Origin: G963676095 sp963676095
GTDB taxonomy: Bacteria; Bacteroidota; Bacteroidia; Bacteroidales; Prolixibacteraceae
Assembly (NCBI GenBank): GCA_963676095.1
Contig: OY781040.1
Span: forward strand, 1,550,001-1,614,000
Reading direction: 5' to 3'
DNA: 64,000 nucleotides
Shown: positions 27,044 to 35,192 of the stretch, piece by piece
Position numbering within the stretch: position 1 is the first letter of the stretch
Layout of the letters: the number at the start of each line of letters is the position of its first letter
The notes under the pieces: generated by a model
Databases searched by the model: none
Seen by the model: only the letters and a program-made list of their open reading frames with translations
What the model was told of the DNA's origin: nothing
Translations under genes and position numbers: made by a program

Positions 27044-30000
27044 ATGAAAAAAATCGCATTACTGTTTGCAATTTTTGCAATTGGTTTGTCGTCCGTATTG
27101 GCACAAAACCGGGAAATAACAGGAATAGTGACTTCTGCAGACGACAAGAGTCCAATTCCTGGTGTTTCAGTGTCTATTAAAGGTACTACACTTGGTACAA
27201 TAACGGATTTTGAAGGAAAATACATTCTAAAAGTTCCAGAAAACGCTACTACTCTGGTATTTTCCTTCGTTGGAATGAAAACAAAAGAAGTAAAAATCAC
27301 TTCATCTAAGATCAACGTTTTCTTGGAGTCAGATGTATTAGGGCTTAATGAAGTTTTAGTTGTGGCCTATGGAACAACAACAAAAGCGTCTTACTCCGGT
27401 GCTGTATCTCAAGTTAACAATACAGAGATCACATCTGGGAATACCCAATCCGTAGATAAAGCATTGATGGGAAAAGTTGCTGGTATCCGGGTTTCATCAA
27501 CGACGGGAGATCCTGGATCCTCAGGAGAAATGCAAATTCGCGGTGTCGGTTCAATCAGTGCTTCGACTCAACCGCTTTATGTTGTTGATGGAGTGCCTAT
27601 GAATAATGGTAATTTCGGAACAACATCAATGTCGGCAGACGTCTTGTCAACATTAAACCCAGAGGACATTGATAACATTTCTATTTTGAAGGATGCGGCT
27701 GCAGCCTCTCTCTACGGATCCAGGGCTGCTAATGGGGTTGTTCTGATCACTACAAAAAAAGGGAAAAGCGGCAAAACAAGCTTTAACTTTAAAATAACAG
27801 ATGGATGGTCCAAAATGGGATCTGATTCTTATAAGATAATGAATGGCGATCAATTCAAGGCATATGCAAAGGAGTCATTGGTCGGTTATTATTTGTTGTA
27901 TTATGGAAACGCCTTATATCCAACTGACGCAAATTTCGGAGATGCAACGATTCAATCAGAAGCAGAGGCTTTTGCTGAAGACAATCTTTCTGAAATAATT
28001 GATGATCAGGGGGCAAATACAAACTGGAGAGACATTGTTTATGATAAAGGACATGAACAGAATTATCAATTCAGTGCCTCAGGCGGTAATGACAAAACAA
28101 CTTTTTTCACCAGCCTGGGCTATACCCAAAATAAAGGAATCGTTTTAGGTTCAAAGTTTGAAAGGTTTTCAGGCCGTATGAATCTGGATCACAAAGCTTT
28201 CAGTTGGTTAGATTTTGGAATACATCAAACAATAGCCAACACCAAGCAAAGAGGATACAGTGATCAATCTGATCAGGACCAGGGTATAGGCTATGCATCC
28301 CCACTAGGGATAATGTTCGGACAAAACCCAATGGCACCCCGGTATCTTTCTGACGGTTCTGTAAACACAAGCTCCTCTCTAAGTTCAAACATTCCTTATC
28401 CGGACGAAGTCTTGGGAAGTGATGATGAATTCAATACCAATAAAACATTTAGAAGTACTTCTGATGGTTATTTAAAAATAAATTTTCTCCCTGAGTTATC
28501 ATTAAAATCTACAGTTGGCTATGACTGGATCAACAACCAGTATTTTACATACTGGAGCCCGGAAAGTACTGATGGTGAATCGACGAATGGATATGGTTAT
28601 AAACTGGATTCATATCAAAGTGTATTAACAACCTCAACAGTTGCTAATTATGCAAAAACATTCGATAAACATAATCTATCTGCAATGGCAGGATTCGAAA
28701 GTGAGGACATAAAATACAATTATCTGATGGCAGAGGCAACGAACTATTCTACTTCAAAACTTTCTGAACTTTCCAATGCACAGGCTTCTGACGTCGCAAG
28801 CAGTAAATCCGAAAGTACATTGCTATCTTTCTTCGGAAATGTAAATTATAACTTTGCATCAAAATATTATTTAGGAACGAGTATCCGTACGGACGGATCG
28901 TCGAGGCTAGGATCGGATAACCGCTGGGCAACATTCTATTCGGTAAGCGGTAGTTGGAGAGTTAAAGAAGAAGAATTTCTTAAAGAAAACTCAAGCATTG
29001 ATGAATTAAAGATACGCTCCTCATACGGAACGACAGGGACTCTTCCATCCAACTACTATGAGCATCTTGGGCTATATTCTTTTTCAGGAGGTTATGGCGA
29101 AGAAAGTGCAATCAATCTATCACAGGCCCAGAATGAAAATTTAAGCTGGGAGAAATCAGCAAACTTTAATGTGGGTATAGACATGGGGTTACTCCACAGG
29201 TTTACTTTTACCATCGAATATTACAATAAGAAAACCAATGATTTATTGCTTGATGAGCCGACTTCTTATTTAACAGGCTATCCAACGTCTATGCAAAATG
29301 TTGGGAAAATCAGTAATAAAGGCTTTGAATTTGAAATCCATTCTGAAAATATTAAACTTAGCAATGGTTTCAAATGGTCAACCGATATTAACCTTTCAAC
29401 ACTAAAAACTGAGGTTACTGAACTTCCGGACCATTCAGACATTATTGCTGGTGATGGGAATCTGTATATTTATAGTGAAGGACATGACGTCTATTCCTTT
29501 TATCTGCCTAAATACTACGGGGTCGATCCAACCTGTGGGCTTGCCCAATTCTACATCAACCCAGATGCCGCTCCGACAGATGATAATCTGACTTATTCAT
29601 ACGGCAACGCGTCCCGCGGGATAGTTGCAAAAGCAGTTCCGGATGTAACCGGAGGTTTAAGTAATACATTCTCATTTAAGGGCTTTGATTTATCTATTTT
29701 ATTGACTTATCAGTTTGGCGGTAACTTATTCGATTATCCCGGATATTTTAGCCATCATGATGGATTACGTTTATCCACATTTAACCTTGCAGAGGATGTT
29801 GTAGATAATTACTGGACAAAATCAGGAGATGTTGTTGACAATCCTATCCCAATTTACAGTAACACTCTACGCCCGGATAAATGGTCAACACGTTATATTA
29901 AATCAACTGACAATATCCGTATAAGAGAACTTTCTTTGGGATATTCATTCCCGAAAGAATTACTGTCTTCACTGTATCTCCAAAATCTAAAACTTTTCTT

Positions 30001-30133
30001 TAAAACAAATAACCTCGCTTTTGTTTGGAGAGAAACAAAAGGTCTTGACCCGGAAGTGCCATTAAACGGATACAGGACAGTCGATACACCGGCAGCAAAA
30101 ACTTTCCAGTTTGGCATATCAGTTGATCTTTAA
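27044..30133 (+). CDS. SusC/RagA family TonB-linked outer membrane transporter
   Basis: 1029 residues. Signal peptide MKKIALLFAIFAIGLSSVLAQ, carboxypeptidase-regulatory-like domain (about 24-100), LNEVLVVAYGTTTKASYSGA at the plug entry, plug motifs QIRGVGSISASTQPLYVVDG and DAAAASLYGSRAANGVVLIT, then barrel to FQFGISVDL with a C-terminal hydrophobic end. No STN domain. Its first ~110 residues are nearly the same as those of the SusC at 21200, but the plug and barrel are of another subfamily. The region is more A/T-rich than the first pair, which hints at separate acquisition. SusD follows after 19 bp. Confidence 0.95.
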   Translation: MKKIALLFAIFAIGLSSVLAQNREITGIVTSADDKSPIPGVSVSIKGTTLGTITDFEGKYILKVPENATTLVFSFVGMKTKEVKITSSKINVFLESDVLGLNEVLVVAYGTTTKASYSGAVSQVNNTEITSGNTQSVDKALMGKVAGIRVSSTTGDPGSSGEMQIRGVGSISASTQPLYVVDGVPMNNGNFGTTSMSADVLSTLNPEDIDNISILKDAAAASLYGSRAANGVVLITTKKGKSGKTSFNFKITDGWSKMGSDSYKIMNGDQFKAYAKESLVGYYLLYYGNALYPTDANFGDATIQSEAEAFAEDNLSEIIDDQGANTNWRDIVYDKGHEQNYQFSASGGNDKTTFFTSLGYTQNKGIVLGSKFERFSGRMNLDHKAFSWLDFGIHQTIANTKQRGYSDQSDQDQGIGYASPLGIMFGQNPMAPRYLSDGSVNTSSSLSSNIPYPDEVLGSDDEFNTNKTFRSTSDGYLKINFLPELSLKSTVGYDWINNQYFTYWSPESTDGESTNGYGYKLDSYQSVLTTSTVANYAKTFDKHNLSAMAGFESEDIKYNYLMAEATNYSTSKLSELSNAQASDVASSKSESTLLSFFGNVNYNFASKYYLGTSIRTDGSSRLGSDNRWATFYSVSGSWRVKEEEFLKENSSIDELKIRSSYGTTGTLPSNYYEHLGLYSFSGGYGEESAINLSQAQNENLSWEKSANFNVGIDMGLLHRFTFTIEYYNKKTNDLLLDEPTSYLTGYPTSMQNVGKISNKGFEFEIHSENIKLSNGFKWSTDINLSTLKTEVTELPDHSDIIAGDGNLYIYSEGHDVYSFYLPKYYGVDPTCGLAQFYINPDAAPTDDNLTYSYGNASRGIVAKAVPDVTGGLSNTFSFKGFDLSILLTYQFGGNLFDYPGYFSHHDGLRLSTFNLAEDVVDNYWTKSGDVVDNPIPIYSNTLRPDKWSTRYIKSTDNIRIRELSLGYSFPKELLSSLYLQNLKLFFKTNNLAFVWRETKGLDPEVPLNGYRTVDTPAAKTFQFGISVDL

Positions 30134-30152
30134 ATCATAAAAAGGAAACAAA

Positions 30153-31610
30153 ATGAAAAAGTTACATATACTAACAATATTTATTTTAGCAGGAGGATTA
30201 TTTTCTTGCGACGGTTATCTGGAACAATCGCCCTCGACTTCCTTGCCCTCAGACGAAGCAATAACGACTGTTTCTGACTTATCAAATGCAGTTAATGGAG
30301 TATATGCAGATTTAGTAAAAATCGAGTATTCGGAGAATAACATAAGTGGAGAATATACGCCGTGCGGAGATTTCACCTTATATGGAGACATGAAAGGTGA
30401 CGATGCTTATTATCCAATGAATTCCAACCACCTGACTCCTCTTGCCCGCTATGATCATGATGCAACATCCGATCATGCTGAATATTTCTATGCAACATTT
30501 TATATGGCACTTGCTCAAGTCAATGATGCCTTAAACACAGCAGAAAATCTCACCGTTGATGATTCAGACGAAGATACCTACAACGACCTGATGGGGCAAC
30601 TTCATGCACTAAGGGCTTACCTGCATTTTAATGTGGCCATTCTGTACGCGCAGATTCCAACAGTATCCGGGGTAAGTATGGACAACGCCAATTCTGGAAT
30701 TCCAATTTCTGACCAGGTATTTGCAACAGATTATAAACCATCCCGGGCAACATTGACTGATACATATGATTTTATTATCAGTGAATTTGAAACTTCTCTT
30801 GATTTATTGTCAACTGATACCGATGACGGTAAAATCAACAAATGGGCTGCTGAAGCACTATTGGCAAGGACTTATCTCTACATGGGAGATTACAATAATG
30901 CCCTTAAGTATGCCAATGATGTTATTGAAAATGCCTCAGATTACCGGCTTTATACAATAGACGAGTATCCGGATGTATGGAGCGATACCTATACCGTTGA
31001 ATCATTATTTGAAATAACAACGAATGATACTTACAATGCAGAACGCTATTCTCTAGGATACTATACAGACCCTGATGGATATGGAGAATGTGGTGCTTTA
31101 GCATCATTCTATACTTACTTGCAATCCGACGCAAATGATGTAAGGAATCAATTAGTTGTATTAAAAACTAACAAAGCCGGAGATGTTACAGCATATTATA
31201 CGAATAAGTACCCGGGACAGGATGGAGCCACTTCTCTTCTATACGTAAATAATCCAAAAATCATCCGCCTCTCTGAAGTTTACCTGATTGCAGCAGAAGC
31301 TGCAGTTAACGGTGGAACTGCAAATGGTGCTGAGTCAGCTGTTTATTATTATAATCAGCTAAGAGAAAACCGTATATCAGATTATACAGATGCAACATCA
31401 GTCACTCTTTCTGATATTTTGGCAGAATACCGAAAAGAACTATGCTTTGAAGGACATCGTTTCTTTGACCTGGTGCGTAACAATATCTCATTCACAAATA
31501 ATTATGTTGGGACAGTTTCTCCAACGGATGATGATGTACTAGTTGCTATACCTCAAAGAGAAATTGACATAGCCGGATCAGATGTTCTTATTCAAAATCC
31601 AGGATATTAA
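30153..31610 (+). CDS. SusD/RagB family nutrient-binding lipoprotein
   Basis: 485 residues with lipobox FILAGGLFSCDGYLEQSPST (Cys17). TPR-like helices carry LRAYLHFNVAILYAQIP, KWAAEALLARTYLYMGDYNN and the C-terminal YRKELCFEGHRFFDLVRNNI motif, all standard for SusD. It partners the SusC encoded just upstream at the outer membrane. An intrinsic terminator starts 20 bp after the stop. The substrate cannot be inferred, since no enzymes are nearby. Confidence 0.94.
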   Translation: MKKLHILTIFILAGGLFSCDGYLEQSPSTSLPSDEAITTVSDLSNAVNGVYADLVKIEYSENNISGEYTPCGDFTLYGDMKGDDAYYPMNSNHLTPLARYDHDATSDHAEYFYATFYMALAQVNDALNTAENLTVDDSDEDTYNDLMGQLHALRAYLHFNVAILYAQIPTVSGVSMDNANSGIPISDQVFATDYKPSRATLTDTYDFIISEFETSLDLLSTDTDDGKINKWAAEALLARTYLYMGDYNNALKYANDVIENASDYRLYTIDEYPDVWSDTYTVESLFEITTNDTYNAERYSLGYYTDPDGYGECGALASFYTYLQSDANDVRNQLVVLKTNKAGDVTAYYTNKYPGQDGATSLLYVNNPKIIRLSEVYLIAAEAAVNGGTANGAESAVYYYNQLRENRISDYTDATSVTLSDILAEYRKELCFEGHRFFDLVRNNISFTNNYVGTVSPTDDDVLVAIPQREIDIAGSDVLIQNPGY

Positions 31611-31630
31611 TCATTGAAATAACTATAAAA

Positions 31631-31676
31631 AGAATAAGAGGCTGTCTCTATGAAGAACAGCCTCTTATTCTTTTTA
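31631..31676 (+). terminator. terminator of the second susCD operon
   Basis: AGAATAAGAGGCTGT (31631-31645) pairs perfectly with its complement at 31657-31671, followed by TTTTTATT. The GAGGCTG/CAGCCTC core is the same as in the terminator of the first susCD pair. Confidence 0.9.
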
Positions 31677-31794
31677 TTCTGGATGTAATCTTCTTTTAGC
31701 AGCCCATTACAACAATCGCAACCATGCTGGCTTTGACATCCGGAAAAGCAATTGGGAATTTCATATCTGGAAAATCATCAAGTAGTTTTCACAA

Positions 31795-31910
31795 AATGAA
31801 CAGGAGAATTTTGCAGAATCATAAAGAGAACTTTCTGAAAACTTCAAGAGAATTTTTCAAAAAGATAAAGATGATTTTTCAAAAACTACAGGTTGAATTT
31901 GGAAAGCATC
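31795..31910. repeat. A-rich tandem repeat, about five units of 22 bp
   Basis: Units start with GAATTTT-like words at 31806, 31828, 31850, 31872 and 31894, a constant step of 22 bp, each followed by TNCAAAAANNTNAAGA-like sequence. The copies are degenerate. The short frame across it (31724-31924) is Lys/Phe-rich only because of the repeat, so I do not call a gene. The rest of 31680-32058 shows no gene. Confidence 0.6.
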
Positions 31911-32058
31911 AAATTATCGTTTAAATCCAGATCTTTTGGCTTGAAGTATTTGAATTACCACAGGTACAGTTTATTTTGGCAGGATGCATCAATCATTCAT
32001 ATCCCAACGACAGAACATGGCGCGATTAACGACAGACTTCAATTTTGTTTGTTCTGTT

Positions 32059-32468
32059 TTATTTAATCTCTTTTATAAAGTCATTCCAGCTAACAATTTT
32101 CGTCTTTTTTATTTTTTTAAGAACCAGCAAATCAGCATCTCCCGAAACTAAATAATCGGCTTTGCTTTCAACAGCCAGGCTTAATAAAAAATTATCCTTA
32201 TAATCACGACATTTATTGATTTCTACTGAAACATCTATTAATTTCCCATACAGATCAAACAATCGTAACAAGCTGTTTCTTTTACTGGTGGTGAAATATT
32301 TTTGAAATTTTGCCCTTTTAGTAACCATTAAAATTCTTCGATCGATTCTTTCGAAAAGATCAGTTTAATCAAACCATCTTCCAACAAGTCATCGATCTCA
32401 TCAAGTTCTTTTGAAATAAGAAAGCTAATCCACAGGTTCGTGTCAAGAATAACTCTTTTACTTCTCAT
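32059..32468 (-). pseudogene. PIN-domain toxin (PIN_3-like), split by a frameshift
   Basis: The first frame (32468-32328, 46 residues) begins MRSKRVILDTNLWISFLISK, the PIN start with its first metal-binding Asp, and stops at EEF. The second frame (32328-32059, 89 residues) begins MVTKRAKFQKYF and carries the later acidic residues in CRDYKDNFLLSLAVESKADY and SGDADLL. Together they give the standard PIN toxin order; adding one T to the TTTT run near 32331-32334 would join them (EEFLMVTKRAKF). It overlaps the antitoxin gene by 11 nt. Whether it is an inactivated toxin, a sequencing error in a homopolymer or a frameshift product cannot be decided here. Confidence 0.8.
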
Positions 32469-32673
32469 AACGGGCTTTCCTCACAGATTCAACCTCTTCC
32501 GTAATCTCATCCAATGAAGGTACCTCATCCGCATTAATTCTCAATTCATCCAGGAGTTCTTTAAGTTCAGATTTGAGTTTGTCTTTTTTTATCCGTATCA
32601 AATCTAAATCTGCCAGATTCTTAAGAAGTGACTTTGCCTTGGGATTTAATATATCAATCCTAATTGTTTCCAT
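32458..32673 (-). CDS. antitoxin of the PIN toxin-antitoxin pair
   Basis: 71 residues from METIRIDILNPKAKSLLKNL; this ATG at 32673 is preferred over the earlier one at 32751, because family members begin this way and the palindrome directly upstream would otherwise be coding. The product is short, charged and helical, with a Glu-rich C-terminus (LDEITEEVESVRKARYEK) that would wrap the toxin. It is the partner of the downstream PIN frame, whose ATG overlaps its stop. DNA binding through an N-terminal region and autoregulation are expected of such antitoxins, not shown. Confidence 0.75.
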   Translation of the reverse strand: METIRIDILNPKAKSLLKNLADLDLIRIKKDKLKSELKELLDELRINADEVPSLDEITEEVESVRKARYEK

Positions 32674-32696
32674 TTTTGACCACTTTTGGTCAAAAA
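32673..32696. promoter_or_regulatory. perfect inverted repeat at the antitoxin start, probable operator
   Basis: TTTTTGACCA (32673-32682) and TGGTCAAAAA (32687-32696) are exact complements with a 4-bp spacer. The repeat touches the antitoxin start codon. A dimeric antitoxin or toxin-antitoxin complex could bind it and block expression. Confidence 0.55.
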
Positions 32697-32760
32697 TAAG
32701 AAATTTATCCTTGAAACTGAGGCGTATTTTAACAGACATGATATCTGTCACTGAAATCTC

Positions 32761-33021
32761 TCATCCCCTCCTTTTCTCCCGATACACGCAATTTTTCTGT
32801 TTACATAATCCGCACAGGTAATCCCGAAAGACAACATGTTCCCCGACACCGATAATGCCGCTGATCGACTTGACCGGGTTCATCAGGGCTGAAGGGACTA
32901 GCGTAACGCCGCACAGGTACTGGACAAACAACAGGAATAGTTTATGCCGGTCGGCAACGCCCCTATGGAGATATCCGGGACTGTAACGGTTGGAAGTTTT
33001 GACACTAATGATAAAATTTAT
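32761..33021 (-). pseudogene. C-terminal remnant of a vitamin B12-dependent methionine synthase activation-domain protein
   Basis: The minus strand reads FIISVKTSNRYSPGYLHRGV, then ADRHKLFLLFVQYLCGVTLV, PSALMNPVKSISGIIGVGEH and CGLCKQKNCVYREKRRG before a stop at 32761. The RYSPGY motif, the S-A-L-M-x-P-x-K-S-x-S-G-I-I-G stretch and the Cys-rich end match the SAM-binding activation domain of MetH and its stand-alone relatives. Only about 85 residues remain and there is no start. The frame is open to a stop near 33058 but the homology fades where the transposase fragment begins. Confidence 0.7.
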
Positions 33022-33154
33022 CGTTCTCCCATGTAATAGGGTTGTTTTCTATATAGATAGCAATTTTATTCATTTTTTCCTGATTACGAATAATATGGTC
33101 ATAAAAACGTTCCTGCCATGCAAATTCTATATTCAGACCTCCAATAGTTAGCAT
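33005..33154 (-). pseudogene. C-terminal fragment of a REP-associated tyrosine (Y1) transposase
   Basis: 49 codons reading MLTIGGLNIEFAWQERFYDH then IIRNQEKMNKIAIYIENNPI and TWENDKFYH. The W-Q-x-R-F-Y-D-H-I-I-R-N and Y-I-x-N-N-P-x-x-W motifs are the conserved C-terminal part of RAYT/TnpA_REP proteins. The catalytic HUH and first half are missing, with a stop just upstream of the ATG. It overlaps the end of the MetH-domain remnant in another frame. Confidence 0.65.
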
Positions 33155-33164
33155 TCTAAATGAT

Positions 33165-33480
33165 TAAACCTTGTGTTCCCTCACAAGTAGCCTACAGATA
33201 CGTGTATTCCGGATAACCGGTTTGTGCGAAGCTGTCCGGACCAGATAGCCTGCCATGGTAGCGTCGAATCACAGAGGAGTCAGGCTCAACCGGTATCGTT
33301 AACAGACATGAACTGCGTATAAATGTCGTGACGTGAGAATTCGGCAGTGCCGGACAGATGGTGGAAATGGAATGGATTAAATTACCCTGGCGGTTCAGAA
33401 ATATCCGTTTTCACGAATAGATCGTGATGCTCAAACATCGCAAATTCCGGATTTTATAGACACGGAACTATTCAGATATT
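33165..33480 (+). other. GC-richer structured non-coding stretch, possible group II intron 5' remnant
   Basis: No frame is open over a useful length. Several complementary segments can be nested: AACCGG near 33210 with CCGGT near 33290, AGCCTG near 33248 with CAGGCT near 33283, GACAT with ATGTC around 33308-33330, and CGGC-AGT-GCCG near 33347. The arrangement recalls domain I of a group II intron, but there is no domain V, no reverse transcriptase and no clear GTGYG start. Treated as an unidentified structured remnant. Confidence 0.25.
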
Positions 33481-33501
33481 TGCGGTATAAAATTTAGAAA
33501 G

Positions 33502-34350
33502 ATGGAAACACAAAATTATTTCAATTACAATCGTATTGCGGATGCTATTGATTACATTAAAGAAAATTTCAAATCACAACCAAATCTTGATGAAATAGCA
33601 AACAAAGTCCATTTAAGTTCCGCTCATTTCCAAAGAATATTTACTGAATGGGCAGGAACAAGTCCAAAAAAGTTTTTACAATTCATTAGCATTGAACACG
33701 CAAAAAAGTTGCTGAAAGAAGAGCAGGCCTCTCTGTTTGATACCGCTTTTGAAACAGGACTTTCCAGTACTAGCCGGCTGCACGATTTATTCGTCAATAT
33801 TGAAGGGATGACACCTGCTGAGTACAAAAATGGTGGCAAAAATCTGCATATCAATTACAGTTTTGCCGAAAGTCCGTTTGGCTCATTGATTGTGGCTTCT
33901 ACTTCCAAGGGCGTTTGCTATATGGCATTTGAAGAAGATGAAAAAAAGACATTAAACAACTTAAAATCAAAATTTCCAAATGCTTTATTTCAACGAAAAT
34001 TAGACCTGTTGCAACAAAATGCATTGTTCATCTTCCAAAACGATTGGAGCAAACTCAACGAAATAAAACTCCATCTTAAAGGAACATGTTTTCAGCTAAA
34101 GGTTTGGGAAAGTTTGCTGAAAATTCCAATGGGAAAGCTTTCTACATATGGAAATATAGCCGATAAAATAGGAAAACCAAACGCTTCCCGAGCGGTAGGA
34201 ACGGCCATCGGAAGCAATCCCGTAGCTTACTTAATTCCGTGCCACAGAGTGATCCAATCAACTGGGAATTTAGGAGGTTATATGTGGGGAAATACCCGTA
34301 AAACCGCAATAATCGGTTGGGAAGGGGCAAAAACTCATTCAGCAGTTTGA
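33502..34350 (+). CDS. Ada-like AraC regulator fused to O6-methylguanine-DNA methyltransferase
   Basis: 282 residues. About 1-105 is an AraC-type double helix-turn-helix (LDEIANKVHLSSAHFQRIFT; FDTAFETGLSSTSRLHDLF). About 115-280 is the methyltransferase with the acceptor Cys in PCHRVIQSTGNLGGY and the helix-turn-helix GNIADKIGKPNASRAVGTAI. The zinc-binding N-terminal Ada domain that accepts methyl groups from phosphotriesters is absent, so the usual switch to activator is missing. It repairs alkylated bases by suicide transfer. The alkB-like gene follows after 39 bp, making an alkylation-damage operon. Confidence 0.92.
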   Translation: METQNYFNYNRIADAIDYIKENFKSQPNLDEIANKVHLSSAHFQRIFTEWAGTSPKKFLQFISIEHAKKLLKEEQASLFDTAFETGLSSTSRLHDLFVNIEGMTPAEYKNGGKNLHINYSFAESPFGSLIVASTSKGVCYMAFEEDEKKTLNNLKSKFPNALFQRKLDLLQQNALFIFQNDWSKLNEIKLHLKGTCFQLKVWESLLKIPMGKLSTYGNIADKIGKPNASRAVGTAIGSNPVAYLIPCHRVIQSTGNLGGYMWGNTRKTAIIGWEGAKTHSAV

Positions 34351-34389
34351 ACCTAAACGAATGAAAGGTATTATTCAAAAAATAGGAAA

Positions 34390-34998
34390 ATGGATTTATT
34401 TAATCAAATAACAGATAAACAAAAGAATTGGCTGCCTTATGAAGGAACAGTAAACTATTACGGAAAAATTTTAACAAAAGAACAAGCAGACTTCTTCCTC
34501 AGTAAATTGTTAGAAAACATCCAGTGGAGGAATGATGAGGCTATTATTTTCGGCAAGAGAATTATTACCAAACGAAAAGTGGCCTGGTATGGCGAAGGTC
34601 CGTATGAATACACCTATTCCAATACGACCAAATATGCTTTGCCTTGGACAACTGAATTATCAGAGCTGAAAAAACTCGTTGAAAAAGAAACAGGCGAAAC
34701 TTTCAATTCTTGTTTACTAAACCTTTACCACAACGGAAGCGAAGGAATGGCCTGGCACAGCGATGGCGAAACCGATTTAAAAAAAGACGGGGCAATTGGG
34801 TCCCTGAGTTTTGGCGCAGAGCGGAAATTTGCATTCAAACACAAACAAAATAAAGAAAAAGTAGAACTTTTTCTGGAACACGGAAGTTTATTGGTAATGA
34901 AAGGCACTACACAGACTTTTTGGCTGCACAGACTACCTCCAACCCGGAAAGTAAATATTCCAAGGGTAAACCTGACATTCAGAACAATCGAAAAATAA
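34390..34998 (+). CDS. AlkB-like Fe(II)/2-oxoglutarate dioxygenase
   Basis: 202 residues, normal for the short AlkB (ALKBH2/3-like) type. Iron ligands are seen in WHSDGETD and in the later His of FWLHRLPPTRKV, with 2-oxoglutarate-binding Arg residues in PRVNLTFR. It oxidatively removes 1-methyladenine and 3-methylcytosine from DNA or RNA. It is the second gene of the alkylation-repair pair with the Ada-like gene. Base composition is A/T-rich like its partner. Confidence 0.93.
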   Translation: MDLFNQITDKQKNWLPYEGTVNYYGKILTKEQADFFLSKLLENIQWRNDEAIIFGKRIITKRKVAWYGEGPYEYTYSNTTKYALPWTTELSELKKLVEKETGETFNSCLLNLYHNGSEGMAWHSDGETDLKKDGAIGSLSFGAERKFAFKHKQNKEKVELFLEHGSLLVMKGTTQTFWLHRLPPTRKVNIPRVNLTFRTIEK

Positions 34999-35109
34999 AA
35001 CCCGGCAGCAACAATTAAGAGGCACGCCCGTGCGCAGTTCAGAGGCTGATGCAATCCGGTAATTTGGACATAATATTAATACTGGAATAGCTATACCATT
35101 GCGAATAAA

Positions 35110-35143
35110 CTGATCCGGAATCCTCCAGAGGATCCCGGATCAG
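35110..35143. terminator. long stem-loop between alkB-like and the convergent operon
   Basis: CTGATCCGG (35110-35118) pairs with CCGGATCAG (35135-35143), with an inner ATCCTC/GAGGAT stem. The T-run is poor on both strands, but the place between two converging transcription units suggests a shared terminator. The rest of 34999-35192 shows no gene. Confidence 0.55.
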
Positions 35144-35192
35144 CAAAAGAAAAAAGAGCATATGTCTAAAAAATAAAATTCTGAAAGGAAAC

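Noticed and set aside
31724..31924. 66-codon Lys/Phe-rich frame
   Set aside because: It is a by-product of the 22-bp repeat; no family, no promoter or leader.
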